Shown here: piece by piece, positions 44,281 to 54,116 of the stretch
How the letters are laid out: the number at the start of each line of letters is the position of its first letter
Position numbering within the stretch: position 1 is the stretch's first letter
Assembly: GCA_017436865.1 (NCBI GenBank)
Contig: JAFSCH010000091.1
Location: 1-64,000, forward strand
Direction of reading: 5' to 3'
DNA: 64,000 nucleotides
Source of the DNA: Lachnospiraceae bacterium
Lineage (GTDB): Bacteria > Bacillota > Clostridia > Lachnospirales > Lachnospiraceae
Position numbers and translations under genes: made by a program
Notes under the pieces: generated by a model
The model's input: only the letters and a program-made list of their open reading frames with translations
Database searches by the model: none
What the model was told of the DNA's origin: nothing

Positions 44281-45510
44281 ATGGAAAGAATTGAGTTATT
44301 CCAGAATAAATCAGATTGTTGTGGATGTGGGGCATGTATGAATATTTGTCCTAAAGGTGCTATTACAATGCAAGAGGATGAATTTGGATATGTTTATCCT
44401 GTTATTGATGATGAGAAGTGTGTTAAGTGTGGTCTGTGTAAGAAAGCTTGTCAGTACAAAGATGGTACAGAATTCTATAAGGTAAGAAAAGCATATGCGG
44501 CAGCAATAAAAAATAGTAAAGAGGTTATGGTAGTTGCTTCAGGTGGAATATTTACTACTTTAGCAAAGCAAGTGTTAAGCGAAAATGGAGTAGTGTTTGG
44601 AGTTTCTATGGATAATATAGAAGGGCAGTTAACTCCAAGACATATAGATATTCAGGATGAAAAAGACTTATATAAGCTACAAGGTTCAAAATATGTACAA
44701 AGTAATACTGGAAATGCGTATAAAAAGGTAAAAGAATATTTATTGGAAGGACGTAATGTATTATTTTCAGGTACCCCTTGCCAAATAACAGGATTAAAAG
44801 CATATTTGGGAAAGGAGTATCAAAATTTACTCACTGTTGATGTGATTTGTCATGGAGTTCCAAGTACTCGTATGTTTCAAGATTATATTAAAAGCCTTGA
44901 AAAAAAATTAGGTGGTAAAATATATTCTTATAAATTTAGAGATAAAAGTAGAGGGCAAGGGATGAATGCTCAAATTCTTTATAAAAAGCAAAATGGTGAA
45001 GAAAAGGTAAAATATATTGATGGTTATTTAACATCATATTTTTATATGTTTTTAAAATCCATTATTTATAGAGAAAATTGTTATTCTTGCCCATATGCTA
45101 GAGCAGAAAGAGTATCTGATATTACAGCAGGAGATTTTTGGGGAGTGTATCAGGTGCATGCAGATGAAATGAATAAGAGTAATATGTCTAATCTAAAGGG
45201 TGTTTCTTGTATGTTACTTAACACTGAAAAAGGTTTGCAGTACTTTGAAAAAATACAGAACAGATTGGATTATTTTGAGTCAAGTGTAGAAAAGGTGGCT
45301 AAAAATAATAAACAATTAAGAGAGCCTTCTGAACGCGTTTCTGAAAGAGAAAATGTATTACGAATATATCAAGGACAAGGATATGACGGTGTTGAACAGT
45401 ATTTTCCGAAGATTATTGGGAATAAAAAATATTTTTACATTTTAAAGAATTTAGCACCAAAAGGATTAAAACGTAGAATAAAGCAAGTTATATCTATGAT
45501 AAAAAAATAA
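44281..45510 (+). CDS. F420 hydrogenase/dehydrogenase beta-subunit family Fe-S protein
   Basis: The N-terminal 2[4Fe-4S] ferredoxin module has CCGCGACMNICP and CVKCGLCKKAC. A FrhB/FdhB-like domain follows, with ASGGIFTTLA, GTPCQITGLK, VDVICHGVPS and the later CPYARAERVSDITAGDFWG. Such proteins sit beside pyruvyl transferases in capsule loci. They may reduce a bound substrate with electrons from ferredoxin, but the reaction is unknown. AAGGAG stands before the ATG at 44281; an upstream TTG at 44263 is less likely. Confidence 0.82.
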   Translation: MERIELFQNKSDCCGCGACMNICPKGAITMQEDEFGYVYPVIDDEKCVKCGLCKKACQYKDGTEFYKVRKAYAAAIKNSKEVMVVASGGIFTTLAKQVLSENGVVFGVSMDNIEGQLTPRHIDIQDEKDLYKLQGSKYVQSNTGNAYKKVKEYLLEGRNVLFSGTPCQITGLKAYLGKEYQNLLTVDVICHGVPSTRMFQDYIKSLEKKLGGKIYSYKFRDKSRGQGMNAQILYKKQNGEEKVKYIDGYLTSYFYMFLKSIIYRENCYSCPYARAERVSDITAGDFWGVYQVHADEMNKSNMSNLKGVSCMLLNTEKGLQYFEKIQNRLDYFESSVEKVAKNNKQLREPSERVSERENVLRIYQGQGYDGVEQYFPKIIGNKKYFYILKNLAPKGLKRRIKQVISMIKK

Positions 45511-45557
45511 ACATGTGTTAGTAAATGTTTTGTGCTTATAGAGAAATGAGGAGAGAA

Positions 45558-46721
45558 ATGAAGAAAGTACTTATTGTTATGTCATCACTTTATAATGGTG
45601 GCGCTGAAAGAAGTTTGGTTAATTTTTTGAACGAATTACCAGAGGATAAATATCAAATTGATTTGCTTTTGTTTAAAAGACAAGGAATGTTCATGAAGCA
45701 ATTACCGGAATATGTAAACGTTTTACAAACACCGAAAGCAGTAGAAAAATTATATGGAAGTATTTCAAAGTCTGGAGTATATTTTTTCCCTAAAATGATA
45801 GGCACATTAATAGCAACATTACTTACCAAAAATCCAAGGGAGAAAAGGGCATTTCGTTGGAAATATTTCTATGGTACAAATATTGAAAAAATGCAAGAAC
45901 ACTATGATGTTGCGATTGCATATATATCAGGAGAAATACTATATTATGTAGATGAGAAAGTAAACGCTGATAGGAAGATTGTGTGGATACATAATGATTA
46001 TAAGACAGCACAACATCCTAAAAAATATGATTATTCGCATTTAGAAAATATGGATGGAATTGTTTCTATCTCAGATTTATGCGTTGAAATATTGAAAGAT
46101 GAATTCCCAGAATTTGCAGATAAGGTGTATATGTTAGAGAACATTACATCATCTGTTGTATTAAAGAATAGAGCAACAGAATTTATACCAGAAGAGTTTG
46201 AAAATAGTGAGATAAATATTTTATCTATAGGTAGATTGCATGAACAGAAGGGCTTTGATTTGGCAATTGAAGCAGCAAAAATCATGAAAGAACAAGGTTT
46301 GAACTTTAAGTGGTTTATTATAGGAAATGGTGAACTTAAAGAGGAACTGGAAAAGCAAATCAATGCATTGAATTTGGCAGATTATTTCATTTTACTTGGG
46401 ACAAGAGAAAATCCATATCCATATATAAAAAATTGTAGTATCTTTGTTCAGCCTTCTAGATATGAAGGAAAGTCTGTAGTGTTAGATGAAGCAAAGATTC
46501 TTGCTGTACCAATAGTTGCTACTGCGTATCCGACCGTTGGTGATCAATTACAGGATAGGGAGGAAGGAATGATTGTTCCTCTAAATGCAGAGGGAATTGC
46601 TGAAGGTCTTGAGAGGATGATGCGAGATGCAGAATTAAGAGATAGATATACAGAATATCTTTCTGATAGAGAATATGGGAATCAAAAAGAAATTGAAAAA
46701 TATGTACAATTAATGGGTTAA
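45558..46721 (+). CDS. GT4 family glycosyltransferase
   Basis: MKKVLIVMSSLYNGGAERSLV, VWIHNDYK, ILSIGRLHEQKGFDLAI and VQPSRYEGKSVVLDEA define a GT-B family 4 enzyme. GGAGAG precedes the ATG at 45558; an ATG at 45525 has no good site. It resembles the enzyme encoded at 61949-63082 in general layout. Confidence 0.87.
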   Translation: MKKVLIVMSSLYNGGAERSLVNFLNELPEDKYQIDLLLFKRQGMFMKQLPEYVNVLQTPKAVEKLYGSISKSGVYFFPKMIGTLIATLLTKNPREKRAFRWKYFYGTNIEKMQEHYDVAIAYISGEILYYVDEKVNADRKIVWIHNDYKTAQHPKKYDYSHLENMDGIVSISDLCVEILKDEFPEFADKVYMLENITSSVVLKNRATEFIPEEFENSEINILSIGRLHEQKGFDLAIEAAKIMKEQGLNFKWFIIGNGELKEELEKQINALNLADYFILLGTRENPYPYIKNCSIFVQPSRYEGKSVVLDEAKILAVPIVATAYPTVGDQLQDREEGMIVPLNAEGIAEGLERMMRDAELRDRYTEYLSDREYGNQKEIEKYVQLMG

Positions 46722-46741
46722 TCTTGTTAAGGAGTTGTAAA

Positions 46742-47701
46742 ATGTCGGTAGTAAGTGTAATAGTTCCAGTATATAATGCTGAAAAGTATTTGGAGAATTG
46801 CATAGAATCTATTATCAATCAGTCAATGAGAGAGATAGAAATAATATTAGTAAATGATGGATCTACAGATGATTCTGAAAAGATATGTAAGCAATACGAA
46901 CAAAAAGATGCGAGAGTTAGATATATTGAACAAAAGAATCAAGGAGTATCAGTTGCAAGGAATAAAGGAAAAGATATTGCTACAGGTGAGTATATTTTAT
47001 TCATTGATGCTGATGATGAAATGGATTTGACAATGATAGAAAAATTGTATTCAGATATACAGAAATACAATGGTGATATAGCTGTATGCAAAATCCAAAA
47101 AATAAAAAGTAAGGATGAAGTAGAAAATATTACGGTAGAAGATATTAGTGTTTGTTCCATGGTACAAGAAGATGCATTAAAAAGCTACTTTACGGAAAGC
47201 AAATTGGAAATAGGTGTTTGGAATAAATTATTTAAGAAATCTGTTATTGAAAATGTAAATTATTATGTTGGGCGTAGAATGAATGAAGATAAATTTTTTG
47301 CTTTTGAGAGTATATTGAATGCTCAAGTGATAACTTATAGAAACGAAGGTTTGTATTATTATTATGAAAGAAATAATTCCGTTACAAAACAGAAATTTGA
47401 TGAAAAATGGTTTGATAACATTTTCTTTGCAGAAAAAATATATGAAATAATAATAAAGAATAAACCTAATTTAGAAAGAGAAGCTAGACATCAGTTAATT
47501 ATGACAAAATATTATTTACTATTAGCCATGAAGAGAAAACAAGCTGATCGTTGTTATAAGGAACAATATGAAAAAGTAATTGATGACATAAAACAGACAA
47601 AGATAAATGACTTGAAAATAAGAAGAAATCCAAAAGTAGGAATGATGATGATTAAATACTGTAGAGGTATTTTTGAAATAACAAAAAGTATTACAAAATG
47701 A
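46742..47701 (+). CDS. GT2 family glycosyltransferase
   Basis: MSVVSVIVPVYNAEKYL, VNDGSTDDS and DADDE give a GT-A family 2 enzyme. WNKLFKKS and MNEDKFFAFE are acceptor-side motifs of EPS members. AAGGAG is before the ATG at 46742. It closes a cluster of genes; a 227-base gap without a gene follows. Confidence 0.87.
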   Translation: MSVVSVIVPVYNAEKYLENCIESIINQSMREIEIILVNDGSTDDSEKICKQYEQKDARVRYIEQKNQGVSVARNKGKDIATGEYILFIDADDEMDLTMIEKLYSDIQKYNGDIAVCKIQKIKSKDEVENITVEDISVCSMVQEDALKSYFTESKLEIGVWNKLFKKSVIENVNYYVGRRMNEDKFFAFESILNAQVITYRNEGLYYYYERNNSVTKQKFDEKWFDNIFFAEKIYEIIIKNKPNLEREARHQLIMTKYYLLLAMKRKQADRCYKEQYEKVIDDIKQTKINDLKIRRNPKVGMMMIKYCRGIFEITKSITK

Positions 47702-47928
47702 GATAGTAATATATTGTTGTGCTAAAGATTTAGTAAATATTGAGAGAGTAGTCTAATAGATACTACAGTTAAAATAACTCCTTTCAGGTTGTTTGGTATA
47801 TAGTTTCAAGTTAGCTATATGTTCTATATCCAGTGAGGAGCTATTTTAGGTTTTATAAAAGAGAGTATAGATTTTGTTTTTGTTTTACAAATGCTCTTAT
47901 GATTAGAGTTTTATGTGAGGAATAGAAA
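47702..47928. other. Intergenic region with long imperfect inverted repeat
   Basis: AAAATAACTCCTTTCAGG (47770-47787) pairs imperfectly with CCAGTGAGGAGCTATTTT (about 47830-47847), and ATATAG/CTATAT forms a hairpin inside. The element may be a leader RNA or terminator-like structure at the join of two gene groups. No ORF is supported in this gap. Confidence 0.4.
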
Positions 47929-48870
47929 ATGATTATTAAAAAGAAACATATTCCGTTCTTAGAAGTTCCTTTAGTGGAACATTGTAATTTGAATTGTGAT
48001 TGTTGTAATAGTCATGCTAATTATGTTAAAAACAGTATATATGAATATGAAAAATTTAAAGAAGATGTATCGATTATAAGTGAAATGGTTCACTATTCAA
48101 TAGTAACTTTTCTGGGTGGAGAACCTTTACTTTGTGATAACATAAATGAATATATAAACTATGCGAGACAGAAAAAGTTAGCGGATGTATATAGGGTATT
48201 AACAAATGGCATATTATTGGAACAGATGGATGACGAGTTTTTTGATGTAGTTGATGTAATTGAGGTTTCACATTATCCAGAGGATAAAAAAGATATTGCA
48301 GAGTATAATCGTTTTTTAGAGTTTAAGGCGAGAAAACATCATTTTCGTTATTATGTGAAAAATGTAGGAAAATTTAATAGAATTGATTCGATACAACTTA
48401 CAGATGAAGAAGCGCAAAGAGGGTATATATCTTGCTCAAGAATTAAGAATGGAAACATGATTTTTAATGGATATTATTATAAATGTATGAGACCTAAAAC
48501 AACTAATTTATATCTAATGACTGAACATGGAATAGAATTAAAAAATGATTTGCGTTACACAGATGGAATTAGGATAGACAAAAATTTTATGAACATATTA
48601 GAGGAGTATCTTTTGAGTGATATTATGCTAGAGTCATGTAAATATTGTCTTATGGGGATAGAAACTCAAAATAGTTCGTTGATACGAATTAAACAATTTG
48701 GATATCAACATCCTGCACTGATTCGTATTTTTTATAGTAGTAATATATATTATCATTTGTTTAAAAAAATGAAAAAAATGATATTAATAGATGAAGCAGT
48801 TGCAACTAAGAAAAAAACAACATACATTGAAACTATAGAACATAATGTGAGTAATAAATATCTAAAGTAG
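47929..48870 (+). CDS. Radical SAM protein
   Basis: The CX3CX2C motif is at Cys19, Cys23 and Cys26 (HCNLNCDCC), and FLGGEPLL marks the SAM-binding GGE segment. Additional Cys residues in the C-terminal third (CSRIKN, YYKCMRP, SCKYCLMG) may ligate a second cluster, as in SPASM-type enzymes. It is a radical enzyme in an EPS locus, so it could carry out an unusual sugar or glycan modification. Substrate unknown. Confidence 0.83.
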   Translation: MIIKKKHIPFLEVPLVEHCNLNCDCCNSHANYVKNSIYEYEKFKEDVSIISEMVHYSIVTFLGGEPLLCDNINEYINYARQKKLADVYRVLTNGILLEQMDDEFFDVVDVIEVSHYPEDKKDIAEYNRFLEFKARKHHFRYYVKNVGKFNRIDSIQLTDEEAQRGYISCSRIKNGNMIFNGYYYKCMRPKTTNLYLMTEHGIELKNDLRYTDGIRIDKNFMNILEEYLLSDIMLESCKYCLMGIETQNSSLIRIKQFGYQHPALIRIFYSSNIYYHLFKKMKKMILIDEAVATKKKTTYIETIEHNVSNKYLK

Positions 48871-49089
48871 TTTTGTAAAAAAGAGTTTATCTTATGTGAT
48901 AAGTTGATGAAGGATTTTTTAGAATTAGTTTTTTTAGGGATGATATTAAAGGATAAATTTTTATGATGATGTAAAGATATAAGCCTAGGCAAAGTTATGG
49001 TTACTAAATGATTTTATAGAGGGATTTAGGTAAATTATGTTTATTTATAAATGCCTAGGAATATAAATTTTATGAAGGAGGAGAACCTT
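48871..49089. other. AT-rich intergenic region
   Basis: This gap contains GCCTAGGC at about 48993 and GCCTAGG again at about 49051, and nothing that looks like a gene. It may contain a promoter, but none is convincing. Confidence 0.35.
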
Positions 49090-50340
49090 TTGAAAATTGC
49101 TATTGATAAATTAAAACCAAAGTTTTTAGCAGTAGTGTTGTGTTTATTATGTTGTTTAGGCTCAATGTATTATTGGTTGAGAGGGTATACACAGTTTGCG
49201 TTAATGATGATATTTGGGGTTTTAGTTATATATCCAATATTGAAAAAAAAATTCATTTTAGTTAATAGAATACAATTTATAAACTGTATACTTATGGGAG
49301 TATTTATAGTAAGAAATAATCCTAAGTTGCAGTCAACTGCTAGTTCGGAAGTTTTTATGATATTGTTTATGTTGATATTTATCGTGCTGGTAAAATATCA
49401 ACAAAGAGAATGGATAGATTATACTATAAGCCTATGCAAATTGTTTTATTTGTTTTATGCGGTATATACTATATTAGAAAAGTTCTTTGAACCATTATTT
49501 TTGTTTTCACTTAGATTATTTCCTTCTAGTATTGAGACGTTATACACACAATATTCAAGAGGGTGTATGCCAGGATTAACTAATCACTATTCAACAAATG
49601 GAATGCTTTTAGGAGTTGGATTTATTGTTTTTTCTTGTGAGGCTATATTTAAAGGTAGTAAAAAGAATATTATTTTATCAGGTGTTATGATAGTAGCTTT
49701 ACTTTTGACTGGAAAAAGAGCAGATATTATTTTTACTGCTGTGGGAATTTATTTGGCTTATTATTGTTACATGTCAGATAAAAAAAGAACAAGAATAAAG
49801 AATACAGTTCTAATCATTTTAGCAGTATTAGTAGGGTTAGTTATATTGGTCAATTTAGTACCTTCTTTGGCTACATTTATAACAAGATTTGAAGAGACAA
49901 CAGATAGTGGAGATGTTACATTAGGAAGAACGAAAATGTGGGCAATTGCTATAGATTGTTTTAAGAATAATACACTTTTGGGCATTGGTTGGGATAGATT
50001 TAAGTTTATAAATCTTCATGAATGGAAAGCGCATAACATATATCTGCAGTTATTAGCGGAAACAGGAATTGTTGGATTTATAGTGTTTGCATTCTTTTTT
50101 GTATACACATTTGTATGTGGTTGGAGGCATCTGAAAAGAATCAGAATAGATAAAATGGCGATAGATAGAGAAGAAGTACATTTGCTTTTCTCGTTAGCAA
50201 TGCAAGTCTTCTTCTTGTTGTATGGAATAACGGGAAATCCTCTATATGATAAAGAAACATATGTTCCTTATTATTTAGCTTGTGCAATAACTTCATATTA
50301 TACACATAGTAGAAAAAATATATACAAAAAAGGAGAATAG
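49090..50340 (+). CDS. O-antigen ligase / Wzy-type polymerase
   Basis: A membrane protein with about ten helices. The extracytoplasmic region contains DVTLGRTKMWAIAIDCFKNNTLLGIGWDRF and HNIYLQLLAETGIVG, the hallmark of the PF04932 polymerase/ligase family. It should polymerise the repeat unit of EPS locus 2. TTG at 49090 is preferred because AAGGAGGAG lies six to seven bases before it; the ATG at 49051 would put this site inside the protein. Confidence 0.82.
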   Translation: MKIAIDKLKPKFLAVVLCLLCCLGSMYYWLRGYTQFALMMIFGVLVIYPILKKKFILVNRIQFINCILMGVFIVRNNPKLQSTASSEVFMILFMLIFIVLVKYQQREWIDYTISLCKLFYLFYAVYTILEKFFEPLFLFSLRLFPSSIETLYTQYSRGCMPGLTNHYSTNGMLLGVGFIVFSCEAIFKGSKKNIILSGVMIVALLLTGKRADIIFTAVGIYLAYYCYMSDKKRTRIKNTVLIILAVLVGLVILVNLVPSLATFITRFEETTDSGDVTLGRTKMWAIAIDCFKNNTLLGIGWDRFKFINLHEWKAHNIYLQLLAETGIVGFIVFAFFFVYTFVCGWRHLKRIRIDKMAIDREEVHLLFSLAMQVFFLLYGITGNPLYDKETYVPYYLACAITSYYTHSRKNIYKKGE

Positions 50341-50343
50341 AAG

Positions 50344-51390
50344 ATGGATATAGGAATAATAACACCATATGATGCTGCAAATTATGGCGCATTTTTGCAG
50401 GCATATGCTACAAAAAGATTTTTGGAATCTCAAGGTCATAATGTAATATTTGTAAAGTGGAGATCGGACAAAGAGAGAAAAAAGGTATATTTCAAAAAGG
50501 GTGTAGGAGTTAAACAAAAAATTAAGTTGTTATTTAGAGGTAAACATAATCAAAATAATTACAATAAAATGACAGCGGCATTAGATGAGTTTGAGATTAT
50601 AGATTGTCGCAATATGAATCAGATAAATTTGGATTTATTAATTTTAGGAAGTGATGAGATTTGGAATATAAATGTTCCGGAATTTCAGAATGAAGTATTT
50701 TATGGTGGTAACTGCGGAGATATACAAACATTAGCGTATGCACCTAGTGCTAGTGAAGCAACGATTGAGGATTTTGAAAGATTTCCCAAGATGTATGAAC
50801 TCTTAAAAAAGGTAGAGATTATAGGTGTTAGAGATGAAAATACAGCCGGAATTGTAAAAACAATTTGTGGATATGAACCAGAAATTGTATGTGACCCTAC
50901 TTTTCTGTTATCTATAGAAGAATACAAAGTAAAAGAACAGTCATATGTGAAAGAACCTTATTTATTGGTATATTCATATTTTGTAGAACCACAAATAAGA
51001 AAGTATTTAATAAATTTTGCAAAAGAAAAAAAACTTAAATTAGTTGCAGCTTGTATGTATCAATCATGGTGTGATGAAACCATTTGTTGTGAGCCATTAG
51101 AATTTATTTCATTAATAAATAATGCGCAGTATGTTTTTACAACGACGTTTCATGGTTCTATATTTACGTTATTTCAACATAAAAAGTGTGCGATTCGTGC
51201 AAAATCGAAAAAATTGAAAGACTTAATTAAGTGGACAAATATGGATAGCACTATAATACATGAAGAAATATCTTATGATGAATTTTGTAAGGTTATAGAA
51301 AAACAACATGATTATGATATTTTCGAACAAAATTTGAAAGAAAAGAGACAAAAGTCGCAACAGTTATATAAGAAATATTTGGAAATGTAA
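50344..51390 (+). CDS. Polysaccharide pyruvyl transferase family protein
   Basis: MDIGIITPYDAANYGAFLQAYATKRFL, LILGSDEIWN, LAYAPSASE, VCDPTFLL and TTTFHGSIFTLFQHK are the family motifs. It is the third member in this locus and is again followed by an F420-beta-like protein (51404). It starts three bases after the polymerase stop. Confidence 0.85.
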   Translation: MDIGIITPYDAANYGAFLQAYATKRFLESQGHNVIFVKWRSDKERKKVYFKKGVGVKQKIKLLFRGKHNQNNYNKMTAALDEFEIIDCRNMNQINLDLLILGSDEIWNINVPEFQNEVFYGGNCGDIQTLAYAPSASEATIEDFERFPKMYELLKKVEIIGVRDENTAGIVKTICGYEPEIVCDPTFLLSIEEYKVKEQSYVKEPYLLVYSYFVEPQIRKYLINFAKEKKLKLVAACMYQSWCDETICCEPLEFISLINNAQYVFTTTFHGSIFTLFQHKKCAIRAKSKKLKDLIKWTNMDSTIIHEEISYDEFCKVIEKQHDYDIFEQNLKEKRQKSQQLYKKYLEM

Positions 51391-51403
51391 GTTGGAGAAG
51401 TAA

Positions 51404-52555
51404 ATGGATAAGATATGTGAAAGAAATCAATGTATAGGATGTGGATTGTGTAGTAATATTTGTCCTAAAGGGGCAATCAAAATGATTGAAGATAAAAGGA
51501 CAGGACATTTTGTTCCTCAAATAGATACACAGCTTTGTGTTGATTGTTCATTATGTCAAAAAAAATGTCCAGGGTTAAGAGAGATAGAGTCTCGGTCACA
51601 GATAAAAACCTATGCTGCATGGAGAAAAGATATTAGTAAAATAAAAGGAAGTAGTTCAGGAGGCGTTGCTGCTAGTTTATATGAAAGAGCAGTAGAAGAA
51701 GGCTACTATATTGTTGGTACATATTTGAATGAAAATTTTCAAGTAAAATTGAAAATAACTAATAAGAAAAATGATATAGAGCTTTTTAAGGGAAGTAAGT
51801 ATGTTCAGGCAGATACAGGTTTTGTGTATAAAGAGGCATTAGAGTTATTGCAAAAGGGAGAAAAGATTCTTTTTATTGGAACACCATGCCAATGTGCAGC
51901 TATGAAAGTTTTAGTAGAAGGACGTTATGAGAATAATGTTATATTAGTAGAGCTAATATGTCATGGAACTCCATCACAGAAAACATTTAGAGAATATATT
52001 AATTATATATCAAAAAAGAAGAAAAAAGATATTACAAAGATAGCATTCCGTTCAGAAAGAGGAGTTGAGTTATCATTATATTCGGGTGAGAAGGCATTTT
52101 GGCAGTACAAGGGATATGAAGACGATTATATGGTAGCATTTCAAACGGGATTGATTCATAATGAGACTTGTTACCAATGCAAATATGCAAATAAAGATAG
52201 AAGTTCGGATTTGACAATAGGTGATTTTTGGAAAATAGGTGAAAAACGAGTGTTTCAACATCCCGAATGTAAGGTTTCGGTTGTTGTCGCAAGTACAGAA
52301 AAAGGGTTAGCGTTTTTACAAGGTTGTGAACAGTTGATACTTGAAGAGCGAGAATATCAAGAGGCATTAGAGGGAAATCCAAATTTGTATAGTGCATCAA
52401 AAAAGAATTTGAAAAGCGAAATGTTTTGGAATATATATGCAGATGAAGGTGTTTCTAGGGCATATAGTAAAACAATAGGAAAAAGATTGAAGAAAATAAG
52501 ATTTAAAAATAATGTAAAACGAACTATAAAAAAAGCATATAGTATTTTTAAATAG
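51404..52555 (+). CDS. F420 hydrogenase/dehydrogenase beta-subunit family Fe-S protein
   Basis: The two-cluster ferredoxin module is CIGCGLCSNICP and CVDCSLCQKKCP. Later come SSGGVAASLYE, GTPCQCAAMKV, VELICHGTPSQ and CKYANKDRSSDLTIGDFW. It repeats the pyruvyl-transferase/F420-beta pairing seen at 43151-45510. Likely a ferredoxin-linked oxidoreductase; substrate unknown. Confidence 0.82.
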   Translation: MDKICERNQCIGCGLCSNICPKGAIKMIEDKRTGHFVPQIDTQLCVDCSLCQKKCPGLREIESRSQIKTYAAWRKDISKIKGSSSGGVAASLYERAVEEGYYIVGTYLNENFQVKLKITNKKNDIELFKGSKYVQADTGFVYKEALELLQKGEKILFIGTPCQCAAMKVLVEGRYENNVILVELICHGTPSQKTFREYINYISKKKKKDITKIAFRSERGVELSLYSGEKAFWQYKGYEDDYMVAFQTGLIHNETCYQCKYANKDRSSDLTIGDFWKIGEKRVFQHPECKVSVVVASTEKGLAFLQGCEQLILEEREYQEALEGNPNLYSASKKNLKSEMFWNIYADEGVSRAYSKTIGKRLKKIRFKNNVKRTIKKAYSIFK

Positions 52556-52581
52556 AAAGGATAATACATAATATAAAAATC

Positions 52582-54036
52582 ATGATTAAAAAAATATTAA
52601 AAAAGTATAATGATATACCAGTTGCAGCAAAAGCAACGTTATGGTTTATGGTTTGTACTATTATTCAAAAAAGTATAGCATTAATAACAACCCCAATTTT
52701 TACACGTTTAATGTCACCTGCTCAATATGGACAGTTTAGTGTATATAATTCATGGCTACAGATATTTACTATAATTGCAACTTTGAGATTGAATTATGCA
52801 GTATTTAATAAAGGAATGAGTAAATATAAAGAGGATAGAGATGGTTATACTTCGACAATGCAATCTATTACGTTTATGATAGCAGGAGGTATGCTTGTTA
52901 TTTATCTGATATTTCATAAGCAGATTAATGCATTGACTGAACTTCCTACATTTATAATGGTAGCTTTGTTTGTGGAATTACTTGTTACACCAGCTATTGA
53001 TTTTTGGACAATAAGAAAGCGATATGAATATTTATATAAACCCGTAGTATTTAGAACTATAATAATGGCAGTATTAAATTCTGGAATAGGTGTAATTGCA
53101 GTATTGCTGTCTGAAGAAAAAGGTTATGCAAGAATTATTACATGCATTTTAGTTAATTTTTGCTTTGGGATTTGCTTATTTGTTTACAATAGAAAAAAAG
53201 GTAAAGTATGGTTTAAAAAAGAATATGCTATTTTTGCACTAAAATTTAATTTGCCTTTGCTGTTACATTATATTTCACAGTATATAATGGATCAATTCGA
53301 TAGGATTATGATTCAAAAAATGGTAAGTGTTGCAGCAGCAGGTGTTTATAGTGTAGCGTATAATGCTGGTTTATTGATGAAGATTGTTACACAAAGTATT
53401 ATTAATGCAATTGTTCCTTGGCAATATGACAAACTAGAGAAAAAGAAATTTAAGGAATTAGATGATGTATTATTTTTGATATATATTCTTGTAGCAGGTG
53501 TTGCACTATTATTCTCGGCATTTGCACCAGAGATTATGAGAATATTGGCAGATGAAAAGTATTATGAAGCAGTATATGTTATTCCACCAGTTGCCATAGG
53601 ATTAGTGTTTGTGTTTATGTATACAGCATTTGCTAATGTAGAGTTTTATTATGATCAAAATAAATTTACGATGTATATTTCAATGATAGGAGCATTGTTG
53701 AATGTAGGTCTTAATTATGTAGGAATAAAGTTATACGGATATATGGCAGCAGCGTATACGACTTTATTTTGTTATGTAATATTTGCACTAGGTCATTATA
53801 TTTATATGACAATAAGTGTAAAGAAATTATTAAAAATCGAAAGAGTTTTTGAAACAAAAAGACTTGTAATATTGTCATTCGCAATTTTGGTTTTAGGGAT
53901 TACAGTTATGCTATTTTATAATAATATGATTATAAGATATGTGATGATTTTACTTATACTAATGGTTGCATACATGAAAAGAAATGTAATCACTAATGCA
54001 TTAGGTGATATAAAGAAAAATAAGAAAAGTAAATAA
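52582..54036 (+). CDS. Wzx-type flippase
   Basis: About 14 hydrophobic helices in 484 residues with the N-terminal WFMVCTIIQKSIALITTPIFTRLMSPAQYGQFSVYNSW pattern of oligosaccharide flippases. It should move the lipid-linked repeat unit across the membrane for polymerisation. The gene precedes a GT2 and an acyltransferase. RBS is weak (GAAAGGATAAT). Confidence 0.86.
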   Translation: MIKKILKKYNDIPVAAKATLWFMVCTIIQKSIALITTPIFTRLMSPAQYGQFSVYNSWLQIFTIIATLRLNYAVFNKGMSKYKEDRDGYTSTMQSITFMIAGGMLVIYLIFHKQINALTELPTFIMVALFVELLVTPAIDFWTIRKRYEYLYKPVVFRTIIMAVLNSGIGVIAVLLSEEKGYARIITCILVNFCFGICLFVYNRKKGKVWFKKEYAIFALKFNLPLLLHYISQYIMDQFDRIMIQKMVSVAAAGVYSVAYNAGLLMKIVTQSIINAIVPWQYDKLEKKKFKELDDVLFLIYILVAGVALLFSAFAPEIMRILADEKYYEAVYVIPPVAIGLVFVFMYTAFANVEFYYDQNKFTMYISMIGALLNVGLNYVGIKLYGYMAAAYTTLFCYVIFALGHYIYMTISVKKLLKIERVFETKRLVILSFAILVLGITVMLFYNNMIIRYVMILLILMVAYMKRNVITNALGDIKKNKKSK

Positions 54037-54116
54037 CTTTACATAGAATTTATATATTTACATTTTATATCATTAGAGGATTACTATGAAGAAAGAAATA
54101 ATGAGAGAAAAAAGAA

